The notes below the pieces were generated by a model. It saw only the letters and a program-made list of their open reading frames with translations. It did no database searches and had not been told where the DNA came from. Below, one piece after another: positions 48,488 through 57,884 of a DNA stretch of 64,000 bases (its first letter is position 1; each line of letters opens with the position of its first letter). This stretch comes from Dehalococcoidia bacterium. Its GTDB lineage: Bacteria; Chloroflexota; Dehalococcoidia; Lucifugimonadales; Lucifugimonadaceae. The stretch spans positions 1 through 64,000 of the forward strand of contig JAJEGY010000030.1 of the NCBI GenBank assembly GCA_022819585.1, given 5' to 3'. The translations under genes were made by a program, and so were the position numbers.

Positions 48488-49206
48488 TACGGAATATCAA
48501 GACGGTTTTGTTCGATGTTTATGGAACGTTGGCGACGTGGTATCCGGACCGGTATGTGTTGCACGCGAATGCGGCTGGGCAGTTTGGGATTGAGGTGACG
48601 AAGGAGGGGATTGATGCGGGATATGCGGTGGCGGAGGCTTACATGACGCGGCAGAATTCGGAGTCGCCGATACGACTAATGACCAACGAAGAGCGATCTC
48701 GGTTTTTTGCTCGGTTTGAGCAGATGATTCTTGAGGGTTGTGGGATTGAGGTGGATATCGACTTGGCGGATCGGATCTGGAGGGAAGTGGCGAAGCAGGA
48801 GTATGAGATGGTGTTGTTTGACGATGTTCTTGAAAATCTGAACGCTCTAAGGGAGAGGGGATTTATCGTCGGGGTCGTTTCGAATGTTCCGAGTGGCGGT
48901 GATGAGTTGGCTGATCAGTTGGGTTTGTCGGGGAGTATTGATTTTGCGGTGACGAGTAGCGAGGTAGGGGTGGAGAAGCCAGACCGTCGGATATTTGATG
49001 AAGCGTTGTGCAGGGCTGATGAGACACCGGCGGATGCTGCGGTGATGGTGGGTGATCAGATCGATTCGGATGTCAAAGGTGCTGTTGGTGCTGGGATTCA
49101 GCCGGTGCTGTTGGACCGGAACGATAACCATACAGACTTTGTGGATCATCCACGAATAAAGCATCTCGACCAGTTGCACAGTTTGCTGTCAGACAATGGA
49201 GATTGA
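48484..49206 (+). CDS. HAD superfamily hydrolase
   Basis: VLFDVYGTLATWYPD; VGVVSNVPSG; EKPDRRIFDEAL; VMVGDQIDSDVKGAVGAG. Confidence 0.92.
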   Translation: MIRNIKTVLFDVYGTLATWYPDRYVLHANAAGQFGIEVTKEGIDAGYAVAEAYMTRQNSESPIRLMTNEERSRFFARFEQMILEGCGIEVDIDLADRIWREVAKQEYEMVLFDDVLENLNALRERGFIVGVVSNVPSGGDELADQLGLSGSIDFAVTSSEVGVEKPDRRIFDEALCRADETPADAAVMVGDQIDSDVKGAVGAGIQPVLLDRNDNHTDFVDHPRIKHLDQLHSLLSDNGD

Positions 49207-49233
49207 GGATTAAAGGAACGGATAGAGAATCAG

Positions 49234-49908
49234 GTGATGATGAACAAGACGCAACGCCTTCAACGCTGGTATGACGAAAATGCGACTGCGGACAGTTTGC
49301 TGTTCGGGGAGTTCATGCATCTTGGGGCCAACCAGACGATTTTGAAGGTTGGGCTTCTCGGTGTCGAGCCGGGCGAGGAGTCGGTGGTGTTGGATATGGC
49401 TTGTGCAGTTGGTGGGAATGCTCGCTGGTTGGCGTCGCTTTATGGATGCACGGTTTACGGGAACGATATTGATGAGCAGGCGATTGCTACTGCTAACGAT
49501 CTAGCGCGGATCGAGGGAGTGGAAGATCGATGCAACTTCTTAGTGGCGCCGGTTGAGGATACGGGTTTGGAAGCGAACTCGGTGGATCTGGTGGTGTCGA
49601 CCGACGTGTTTGATATCGATGAAGTCGTGAGGGTATTGAAGCCTGGTGGGAGGTTCTTGCTGAGCGCGTTGTTCAGGTTGGGAGCAGAGACGCCGGAGGA
49701 GATTGCATCTGGTCACGGGTTGGAGGTTGAATTGAGGCGAGATGTCACGGAGCTGGCGCAGACGTTTTTGCACTCGAAGGAGGAAGAAGCGAGGTTGTTG
49801 CAGAAGTCGAATGTGATCACGGATAGGCAGTTGGTGCAGGTGATTAACGACGCGTTGCGACGGAGAGGCGGGCACCACATGTTGGTCAGGTGGCGGAAGA
49901 CGGCTTAG
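49234..49908 (+). CDS. Class I SAM-dependent methyltransferase
   Basis: VVLDMACAVGGNARWLASLYGCTVYGNDIDEQAI; VDLVVSTDVFDIDEVVRVLKPGGRFLLSALF. Confidence 0.88.
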   Translation: MMMNKTQRLQRWYDENATADSLLFGEFMHLGANQTILKVGLLGVEPGEESVVLDMACAVGGNARWLASLYGCTVYGNDIDEQAIATANDLARIEGVEDRCNFLVAPVEDTGLEANSVDLVVSTDVFDIDEVVRVLKPGGRFLLSALFRLGAETPEEIASGHGLEVELRRDVTELAQTFLHSKEEEARLLQKSNVITDRQLVQVINDALRRRGGHHMLVRWRKTA

Positions 49909-50022
49909 GCTAAGTTGCGTTTCATCTAACGACCGCGCTTCGTTGGCTGCAATGTCTGGACTTTACGGATAAACCGCCAGCGTCTTGGACATAGTTTCGC
50001 CTAGCTTCCTTGGGGATTGGCT

Positions 50023-50421
50023 CTATTCCACAGGTTGCCGTCGCTGTTTGACGTACTCGACTACGGCGTGGATTCCGTCTGGGGGAGCGCCGAGTTCGAT
50101 AGCCGATTTGATGTCCTGTTCAGCCAGTTCGTCTTGGCCCAGCGCGGTTCTAGCCACGGCGCGGTTGCCTAAGGCGTCGGAATTGTGGGGTTGCATCTCG
50201 ATTGCGCGATCTAGGTTAACGACGGCCTGCTCAAAGAAACCCATGCTGAGGTAGGCGGTACCCAGGTTGAATTGGATCGTGGGGTTATGGGGATCGAGCC
50301 ATGCCGCCTCCTCGAAGTCGCGTGCTGCAGCGTCGGGTTGACCGAGTTGGGCGGATTTCAGACCGCGGGCAAAGAACTCAGCAGATGTCGTCGGTTCGGG
50401 GGTTTTTGGTTCGTCGGTCAT
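50023..50421 (-). CDS. Tetratricopeptide repeat protein
   Basis: QPDAAARDFEEAAWLDPHNPTIQFNLGTAYLSMGFFEQAVVNLDRAIEMQPHNSDALGNRAVA. Confidence 0.85.
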   Translation of the reverse strand: MTDEPKTPEPTTSAEFFARGLKSAQLGQPDAAARDFEEAAWLDPHNPTIQFNLGTAYLSMGFFEQAVVNLDRAIEMQPHNSDALGNRAVARTALGQDELAEQDIKSAIELGAPPDGIHAVVEYVKQRRQPVE

Positions 50422-50479
50422 CTAGTAACAGCGAGATTTACACTTTCATCCACGCAGATTCAAGGATAAGTCTCGCCCT

Positions 50480-51388
50480 ATGAAGATCGCACTTATTGGT
50501 CAATCGGCTTTCGGCAAAGCAGTACTTGAGGCACTTGCGGCTCGTGAGGAGCACCAGATCGCAGGCGTATTCGCTGCACCAGATCGCAGTCGGAGCCGCG
50601 AGCCTTTGGCAGTTGCCGCAGAGGGAATGGGATTGCCTCTGCGGCAGTTCAAGCGGATGAGGGATCAGGAGTGTGTCGATGTGTTCCGGTCGTTGGGCGC
50701 AGATTTGTGCGTTATGGCGTATGTGACAGACATCGTTCCGAATGAGATTATCGAAGCGCCTTCGCGCGGAACGATCCAGTATCATCCGTCGTTGCTTCCC
50801 CTGCACCGTGGACCGAGTTCGATAAATTGGGCGATTATCGATGGGGATACGGAGACAGGGTTGTCGATTTTCTGGCCGGATGAGGGGCTGGATACTGGGC
50901 CGATACTGCTTCAGAAACGGGTTGAAATCGGGCCGAATGACTCCGTGGGATCGCTCTATTTCAACCACTTGTTTCCGATGGGGGTCGATGCGATTTTGGA
51001 GTCGGTAGATTTGGTCGCCGCGGGGGATGCGCCGAAGATAGTGCAGGATGAATCGGCGGCAACGTATGAGGGATGGTGTGGCGCTGATGATGCACATGTC
51101 GATTGGTCGAAAGACGCGAACACGATTCATAACTTGATCCGAGGATGCGACCCGCAGCCGGGTGCGTGGTCTATGTTGAACGGCGAGAAGGTGGCGTTTT
51201 TCGGGAGCACGATTGCGTCTAGTGAAGACGAAAGTGCGGCACCCGGGACAATCATAGGGTTGAGTGATGAAGGGATGGTTGTGGCCTGCGACGCGGGCGC
51301 TGTGCAGGTGAGGCGCGCTCGGATCGGGCGTGGTCGTAAGTCGCGTGCAAACGAGGTCGGATTAAGCGTCGGAGACCGCTTCAGTTAG
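50480..51388 (+). CDS. Formyltransferase family protein resembling the N-terminal domain of 10-formyl-THF dehydrogenase
   Basis: MKIALIGQSAFGKAVLEAL; YHPSLLPLHRGPSSINWAIIDGDTETGLSIFWPDEGLDTGPILLQK. Confidence 0.88.
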   Translation: MKIALIGQSAFGKAVLEALAAREEHQIAGVFAAPDRSRSREPLAVAAEGMGLPLRQFKRMRDQECVDVFRSLGADLCVMAYVTDIVPNEIIEAPSRGTIQYHPSLLPLHRGPSSINWAIIDGDTETGLSIFWPDEGLDTGPILLQKRVEIGPNDSVGSLYFNHLFPMGVDAILESVDLVAAGDAPKIVQDESAATYEGWCGADDAHVDWSKDANTIHNLIRGCDPQPGAWSMLNGEKVAFFGSTIASSEDESAAPGTIIGLSDEGMVVACDAGAVQVRRARIGRGRKSRANEVGLSVGDRFS

Positions 51389-52313
51389 TTCGGAACCAAT
51401 CGACCATTAGTTCTGTCACGCGCTCGGGGGCTTCCAAGTGCACGACATGGCCGCAGTTTTTGATGATTTCGAGGTGGGAGTTGGGTATGGATTGAGATGC
51501 CCTGCTGCTGTGACGGGTGGGGACTATCCGGTCTGAATCGCCCCAGACCAAGAGCGTAGGAAGTTTCACTGCGCTGAGCGTTTCGTCGCTGAGAACATCG
51601 TGCTGTCCCAAAACCCCGGTGAAGCTGCGCAGCCCTTCAAAGAACGCGTCGGTCGCGTGGTTTCGGTTCCCGATCCGGAAGACCATCTCTTTCCATGCTT
51701 CGCGCTCGTCGGATGGTCCTGATCTCTGCGCTTCGTAGTGGTCGAAAAAGAAGTAGCGGTCACGTCGCGAGTCGTAGCGGATGAAACGTCTCAGAGCGGG
51801 TATCGATGAGAGTCTCAGCAGAAAGTTCAATCCACGCCCAAACCCGGGCGATGACATGAGAATAGCGCGGTTGAAACGATCAGGCGCATTGATGATGGCG
51901 CCCAAACTGCCGATTGCTCCTAGGGAATGGCCGGCGATGTCCGCGGTCTCGATGTCGAACTGATCCATCACGCCTAGGATCACGTCGGCGATCTGTTTTC
52001 GCGGCGCAGATATGTGTCGGGGCATGTCCGACATGCCGAACATCGGGATGTCGGGGACGATGACTCGGTGATCGTGTGCGAGTGCTGCGATTTGTCGGTG
52101 CCATACAGGTCCGCCCATACCGGCTCCGTGCATCAAAATCACTGGCGGTCCGTCGCCGAATTCCATCACGTGGACACGTTCAAATTCGGCTGCCGAGACG
52201 AAGCGTCCTTCGTACTTCAGGCCCGAGAACGACATCAGTCGGTCTCCAGCTTCTCTGATCTGATCCAGGCTCTCGTCCCACACCGTTGAATGATGTTCAG
52301 CCGTTAAATCCAA
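51381..52313 (-). CDS. Alpha/beta hydrolase
   Basis: PPVILMHGAGMGGPVWHRQI; IAGHSLGAIGSLGA; LVWGDSDRIVP; NCGHVVHLEAPE. Confidence 0.92.
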   Translation of the reverse strand: MDLTAEHHSTVWDESLDQIREAGDRLMSFSGLKYEGRFVSAAEFERVHVMEFGDGPPVILMHGAGMGGPVWHRQIAALAHDHRVIVPDIPMFGMSDMPRHISAPRKQIADVILGVMDQFDIETADIAGHSLGAIGSLGAIINAPDRFNRAILMSSPGFGRGLNFLLRLSSIPALRRFIRYDSRRDRYFFFDHYEAQRSGPSDEREAWKEMVFRIGNRNHATDAFFEGLRSFTGVLGQHDVLSDETLSAVKLPTLLVWGDSDRIVPTRHSSRASQSIPNSHLEIIKNCGHVVHLEAPERVTELMVDWFRTN

Positions 52314-52374
52314 AACATGACTGCCTAACTGTTGACCTAGTCCGAAAATGCGTCAGGTCTAGAATTGGGGTTGC

Positions 52375-54843
52375 ATGACATTATCCGCTACGAAAACTGA
52401 ACCTGAGCAATTGGAATCTCCTTCTGGTTCCACTCCCGAATCCATGCTCCTCGAAGCCGAGCGGCTGTTGGAGTTTGACCGCGTGCGTGAAATGTTGGCC
52501 GCGGAGGCACGGTTCTACATGTCGCGAGAGATTGTTCGCGAGTCGAAACCGGTGCGTCATCCCGAAGATGTCGCACGACTACAGGACGAGACCGCTGAAG
52601 CCGTGCATCTTCTCGATAGCAAAGGCGACATCGGATTGGCAGGAATGAGGGATCCTAGAGACCCGCTGAAACGCGCGATGCTCGGCGGAGTTCTGAACGG
52701 TTCTGAGTTGCTGATCCTGTGCGGAATCTTCCAGTCGATGTGGATCGCTCGAAACACTGTGATGGCGATTGAAGAAGACGTGCCGCGTCTCGTCGAGATC
52801 GCTTCACACATCCAAGATTTGAGGTCGGTGCGATCCGAGATCGTCGCCGCACTGTCCGACTCTGGCGATGTGCTTGACAGCGCCACGCCGAGGTTGGGAC
52901 AGCTTCGTGAACGCGCACGTACCGCATACCAACGCGCGATGCGGACCATGGAGCGAATCGTGTCTCGCGACGCGTTCCGGTCCGCACTTCAATCCAACGT
53001 CATCGCCTCCAGAAACGACCGCCTAGTCCTTGAGGTGAAGTCTTCGGAACGTAGCACCTTGCCCGGCATTATCCACGATATTTCATCAAGCGGACAGACC
53101 GCATTCATCGAGCCGTTTCAAGTGGTGGGCGCCACGAACGAGTGGCGTCAGATGGCGTTGGAGGCCGAGAAGGAAGAGGAGAGAATCCTGCGCAAATTCT
53201 CGCGAGCGATCGCAGCGCGCGGCGAAGATGCAATGGCGTCGATGCAGGCCGCTGCGAATCTGGACGCTGTAGTCGCTAGAGGCCGTTTGTCGTTAAAAAT
53301 AGGTGGGATTCGACCTAAATCCAGCTTTGATACCGATTCAAACAGCCGAACTGAACTATCGCTCATCGAGGCCCGTCACCCCCTCCTCGGAGACGAAGCG
53401 GTGCCGATATCGATGCATCTCGATGAGACGCGGCGCGGCCTTGTAGTGACCGGACCCAACACCGGGGGCAAGACAGTCGCTCTCAAAACGCTCGGATTGA
53501 TGGCATTGATGCATCAGTCGGGGATTCAGATACCCGCCCGTGAATCGTCCGAACTGCCAGTGTTCGATGGTGTCTACGCGGATATAGGCGATGCTCAAAG
53601 CATCGACAGGTCAATGTCCACGTTCTCATCCCACATGGAGAGGGTCATCAAGATCATCGCCCGTGCATCCAATCATTCCCTAGTGTTGCTAGACGAATTG
53701 GGAACAGGCACCGATCCTGAGGAGGGATCGGCGCTCGCCCGCGCCATTCTGGATCGACTGGTAAAGACGGGTGCCTGGACATGCATCACAACCCACCATC
53801 GGCAAGTCTCGGAATATGCCGCGACGCACGACAACTTGGTCAATGCCTCGGTCGAACTCGACCCCGAAACGATGTTGCCTAACTATCGGTTAATCATGGA
53901 CTTACCCGGCCAGAGCTACGCCATGCAGGTTGCTCAACGCCTCGGTCTTGAGCAGCCGATACTCGACCATGCGGAGACGATGCTGGATCCGTTGCGGACT
54001 CAGACCGAATCACTTCTGAAATCGTTGCAACGTGAACGCGACAATGTCCGAGAGATACAGGAGCAGGTGACCCGAGACCGCGCCGAAGCGGAAAAGCTGC
54101 GCGTAGAGGCCGAGGCGAATTTGACTCAATCCGAACAGGAACGGGACAAGTCGATCGAGCAGACCCGGGATCAGCTGAAGCAAGAAGCTCAACGAGTGCG
54201 CCGTCAGATGCGCCGACTTATGAGAGAGGCTGAGCGGAACCAGACTTGGCAAGAGGCCAGAGAGTCGGCCGCTGAGATCGTCAGGGAGGTCAACAGCGCG
54301 GACTGGATGGATGATGAACAGTCCGACGATGCGAAAGCGAACCGTAGAAGCACTGAACCTCGGCCCGATGAGACGCCTCAGTTCTCTGTTGGCGACACGG
54401 TGCGCGTGGAAAGTCTGGGACTGACCGGAGAGATCATCGAGATGGACCGAGATAATCGTGCGGTCATATTGGCCGGGACGATGCGGTTTCAGGCGCGTCC
54501 CCACATGATGACACTGGTCAAATCTGCCGATGTTGCTCCAGCTATCAACCAAGCTCCAACCCGCGCTTCGGGTGCTCCAAGGATGAGTCTCGTGTCAGAT
54601 GCCGCTGGCGATCTGGATGTGCGCGGATCACGAGTCCATATGGTTGAGTCGATGATCCCGCAATTCATCGATCGGGCCTTCATGCAAGGCCTCACAAGTG
54701 TGCGCATCATACACGGCGAAGGCACCGGCGCACTCCGACAAGCCGTACGCGACATGCTCTCACGCGAACCGCACGTCGAAACATTTCACCCAGCCCCACG
54801 AAACGCCGGCGGCAACGGCGTCACAATCGCGATGCTAGGGTAG
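52375..54843 (+). CDS. mutS2: Endonuclease MutS2
   Basis: VVTGPNTGGKTVALKTLGL Walker A; LLDELGTGTDPEEGSALARAIL; C-terminal Smr domain LDVRGSR...IHGEGTGALRQAVRDML. Confidence 0.96.
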   Translation: MTLSATKTEPEQLESPSGSTPESMLLEAERLLEFDRVREMLAAEARFYMSREIVRESKPVRHPEDVARLQDETAEAVHLLDSKGDIGLAGMRDPRDPLKRAMLGGVLNGSELLILCGIFQSMWIARNTVMAIEEDVPRLVEIASHIQDLRSVRSEIVAALSDSGDVLDSATPRLGQLRERARTAYQRAMRTMERIVSRDAFRSALQSNVIASRNDRLVLEVKSSERSTLPGIIHDISSSGQTAFIEPFQVVGATNEWRQMALEAEKEEERILRKFSRAIAARGEDAMASMQAAANLDAVVARGRLSLKIGGIRPKSSFDTDSNSRTELSLIEARHPLLGDEAVPISMHLDETRRGLVVTGPNTGGKTVALKTLGLMALMHQSGIQIPARESSELPVFDGVYADIGDAQSIDRSMSTFSSHMERVIKIIARASNHSLVLLDELGTGTDPEEGSALARAILDRLVKTGAWTCITTHHRQVSEYAATHDNLVNASVELDPETMLPNYRLIMDLPGQSYAMQVAQRLGLEQPILDHAETMLDPLRTQTESLLKSLQRERDNVREIQEQVTRDRAEAEKLRVEAEANLTQSEQERDKSIEQTRDQLKQEAQRVRRQMRRLMREAERNQTWQEARESAAEIVREVNSADWMDDEQSDDAKANRRSTEPRPDETPQFSVGDTVRVESLGLTGEIIEMDRDNRAVILAGTMRFQARPHMMTLVKSADVAPAINQAPTRASGAPRMSLVSDAAGDLDVRGSRVHMVESMIPQFIDRAFMQGLTSVRIIHGEGTGALRQAVRDMLSREPHVETFHPAPRNAGGNGVTIAMLG

Positions 54844-54902
54844 CCGTCGCACACCCTTGTCTCTTCTTTCCCTGAATCCGCGGTTCCGTCAAAAACCGCC
54901 AT

Positions 54903-56030
54903 TCACATAACCCGCGCCCGCAACTGACCGCAACCCGCATCTATATCTATACCCTTCTCGATCCGCACCGTTGAGGGCACACCGAACCGTCGCAACTCGA
55001 CCTGAAAAAGCTCTGCATCGTCCCGGCTAGTGCGCTCGTAAGGACCGTCTGATGTGGGGTTGACAGGAATGAGGTTGACATGGCAGAGCATCCCGGAAAG
55101 GAGGTTTCCGAGTTTGCGGGCATGGCTGATCGTGTCGTTCTGGCCTTTGAGCAGCACGTACTCGAAGAAGATCCGCCGATCCGTCGACTCGACGTATCTA
55201 CGGCAAGCATCCAAGAGGACCGACAACGGATATCGACGATTTATCGGCATCGTCTCGGAACGAGTCTCGTCATCGGGGGCATGGAGTGAGACTGCTAGAT
55301 TGATCTGGATGTTCTCGCCTGCGAGTTGAATGATTTGGGGAGCAAGGCCGACTGTCGAAAGGGTGATGTGTCGAGCACCGACGGCCAAGCCATTCGCATC
55401 GTTGATCGACCGAATCGCCGCCATCGTGTTGTCGTAGTTCGCCAATGGCTCACCCATACCCATGAATACGACGTTCGTCACGCCCTGCACACTCCCGAGG
55501 TCACGCCGCCCATCCTCAACTTCGGCACGATCCTCAGCCAACCCGATTCGCTGCATGAAGATGATCTGGGCTACGATTTCTCCGACGCTGAGTTGTCGGC
55601 GAAATCCCTGCTGTCCCGTGGCGCAGAACGTGCAGCCCAAGGCACAACCCGCCTGCGTCGACACGCAAACCGTCTTTCTAGCCTTGCGATGACTATCCGA
55701 CTTGTACCGCATCAAAACCGTCTCGATCAATTCCCCATCCGGCAACCGGAACAACGCTTTATCGGTAGACCCATCCCGCGAAGTCAGATGCAGCACCTTT
55801 TCCAGCGGATCGACCACGTAACGCTCAGAGAGTTCGTTCCTTAGTGCCTTCGGAAGCGTCGTGATTGCATCGAAATCGTCGATGCACTCGCGATGAACGG
55901 CCTGCCAGATCTGCTTTGCACGATATCGAGATTGGCCGAACGAGTCGACAACTTCGCGTTCCAATTCGGAACGCCCAAGGTCGAGAATCGTGGGTTTGGT
56001 GCGCGAAGGCGCGTTGATAGCGACAGCCAT
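54903..56030 (-). CDS. rlmN: 23S rRNA (adenine2503-C2)-methyltransferase RlmN
   Basis: VCVSTQAGCALGCTFCATGQQGFRRQLSVGEIV radical SAM; VVFMGMGEPLANYDNTMAAI. Confidence 0.96.
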   Translation of the reverse strand: MAVAINAPSRTKPTILDLGRSELEREVVDSFGQSRYRAKQIWQAVHRECIDDFDAITTLPKALRNELSERYVVDPLEKVLHLTSRDGSTDKALFRLPDGELIETVLMRYKSDSHRKARKTVCVSTQAGCALGCTFCATGQQGFRRQLSVGEIVAQIIFMQRIGLAEDRAEVEDGRRDLGSVQGVTNVVFMGMGEPLANYDNTMAAIRSINDANGLAVGARHITLSTVGLAPQIIQLAGENIQINLAVSLHAPDDETRSETMPINRRYPLSVLLDACRRYVESTDRRIFFEYVLLKGQNDTISHARKLGNLLSGMLCHVNLIPVNPTSDGPYERTSRDDAELFQVELRRFGVPSTVRIEKGIDIDAGCGQLRARVM

Positions 56031-56086
56031 GCACTAAATGCTAAAGGGTGGGGGCGGATGCTTTGGCTATGCTCAAGGTTGTGCGC

Positions 56087-56302
56087 CTAACGGAATCTCA
56101 AACAGTTCCAGCTCCTGCACTCGTCAACATCACTCTTGCCGGTTTCGCGAACCTTCATCCAAGCCTCTTCTAAGCTTGCATAAGGACCGTGCCAACGGTT
56201 GTCTGGGCGACGATTCGCTTTACGCTTCTGATAGCAATCTGAATGTTCGAAGTGGATGCGCGCCCGCTTAGTGACATCGTCCTCATAGACTCGATACGTC
56301 AT
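56087..56302 (-). CDS. Small hypothetical protein
   Basis: 71 aa charged ORF downstream of DUF433 gene on same strand: MTYRVYEDDVTKRARIHFEHSDCYQKRK... Confidence 0.45.
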   Translation of the reverse strand: MTYRVYEDDVTKRARIHFEHSDCYQKRKANRRPDNRWHGPYASLEEAWMKVRETGKSDVDECRSWNCLRFR

Positions 56303-56350
56303 GTGCAGGCGTAGTTGATCTCGCAGATTAAGGGCTACGATGGTTCGAGT

Positions 56351-56635
56351 TCAGACTGAACACCGAAGTTTTGCTCTCGACATGGAGCGGTGAGCAAAAA
56401 GCAGACAAGCTTGGATATCTTCCGCTTCAAGAAACGCATATTCCCGGAGAATGGTATCCGCACTTTCGCCCGACGCCAACATCCCCAAAATGTGCTCCAC
56501 CGCTACGCGCATATCGCGGATGATCGGTTTACCGCCGAACACATCCGCGCGCACCGTGATACGGCTCAACAATTCTTCATCCCTTGACACGGTTTCCTCC
56601 ATCGCAGGATATTTTAACGCGGTATCAATACTCAC
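56351..56635 (-). CDS. DUF433 domain protein (putative antitoxin)
   Basis: ITVRADVFGGKPIIRDMRVAVEHILGMLASGESADTILREYAFLEAEDIQACLLFA. Confidence 0.88.
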   Translation of the reverse strand: MSIDTALKYPAMEETVSRDEELLSRITVRADVFGGKPIIRDMRVAVEHILGMLASGESADTILREYAFLEAEDIQACLLFAHRSMSRAKLRCSV

Positions 56636-56705
56636 TCGTCGAAATCAACCAGCACAGAAAGGATGCGGTGTTCGAGCTCGGATATCAGGGTGATGGAATG
56701 TTGGC

Positions 56706-57869
56706 TCATCTAACTATCAGCACGTCGCCGACCCGGAAATGTTCAAGCGCGTCCTCGTTTACCTCAATGCCGAGCCCAGGAGATTCCGGAACATCGACCC
56801 ACCCATCGGTCTGAGTGAAGAAAGGATCGGTCAAAGCGCTCCTTACAGGGTGGATAGTCTGATCAAACTCCGTTACTGGTTCGTTGACGAGTGGCTCTTT
56901 CGGATGCGCCGGTGGTGCCTGTGAGATGGTGGCCAAGACATGGAGGATGGCGGCGAGGCTGATGTGTGTATTGAAGAAGTGTGGGACGAACTGGATGTTG
57001 AAGGCTTCGGCCATCTGGGCGCAGAGCTTGAGTTCTGAGATGCCGCCGACGTTGACGATCTCGGGTTGGATCATGTCGAAGATGCGGCGGCGGAGCAGAC
57101 GTGCTACATCTCGGCGTGTGCTCGCAGATTCTCCTCCTGCGATCGGCACGGGGGATTGCGTGGTGATTAGCAGGTTGTCGTCGAGAGCGCGTGAGGAGGT
57201 TGGTTCTTCGAACCATCCGACGTTCGCGTCGGCGATCCGGCGTGCCATGACGAGGGCTGTGCCTGTGTCGTAGGCCTCGTTGGCATCGACCATTATTCGG
57301 ATGTCATCGCCGACGGTTCTTCGCAGCGTGTGGACGCGGTTGACATCTTCGTCGACGGTCAGGCCGCCAATTTTCATCTTCATCGCCTTGAACCCGGCCT
57401 CCGCGTGAGATTGCGCCTCCTCGCGTAGGTCGGGCCACGTCGGATCAGTCACGTCTCTCTCGGTGTAGAAGAGGCCGGTGGCGTAGGTGAAGATTCTGTC
57501 TCGGACCTTGCCGCCTAGGAGTTCGTAGACGGGGAGGCCACGAGATTTGCCGACCAGGTCGTGGAGTGCGATGTCGATGGCGCTCGCCACCTTGGATGCG
57601 ATGCCGCTATAGCCGCCGCCTTGATATCGCGTGTTGACTATCGACTGCCAGATGCTACCGAAGTGTTCCGGATCCATTCCGATGACGCCTTGGGCGACGT
57701 CGGCGAAGTCTTTGGCTCCCGCACCAGTTTCGCCCCATCCGTAGGTACCGTCGTCAGCGATGACTTTGACCGCGAGCGTGTTGCGAGTCGTTTTCCATCC
57801 CATCGACGATTTGTAGGGATCATCGATCTTGCCGACGAGATTGTGGAGTTCGATGCGTTGGATCTTCAT
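56706..57869 (-). CDS. Mandelate racemase/muconate lactonizing enzyme family (enolase superfamily)
   Basis: AMKMKIGGL KxK motif, IMVDANEAYD, WFEEPTSS, GGESASTRRDVARLL; 387 aa. Confidence 0.92.
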   Translation of the reverse strand: MKIQRIELHNLVGKIDDPYKSSMGWKTTRNTLAVKVIADDGTYGWGETGAGAKDFADVAQGVIGMDPEHFGSIWQSIVNTRYQGGGYSGIASKVASAIDIALHDLVGKSRGLPVYELLGGKVRDRIFTYATGLFYTERDVTDPTWPDLREEAQSHAEAGFKAMKMKIGGLTVDEDVNRVHTLRRTVGDDIRIMVDANEAYDTGTALVMARRIADANVGWFEEPTSSRALDDNLLITTQSPVPIAGGESASTRRDVARLLRRRIFDMIQPEIVNVGGISELKLCAQMAEAFNIQFVPHFFNTHISLAAILHVLATISQAPPAHPKEPLVNEPVTEFDQTIHPVRSALTDPFFTQTDGWVDVPESPGLGIEVNEDALEHFRVGDVLIVR

Positions 57870-57884
57870 GGCGCTGGTGTTGGT

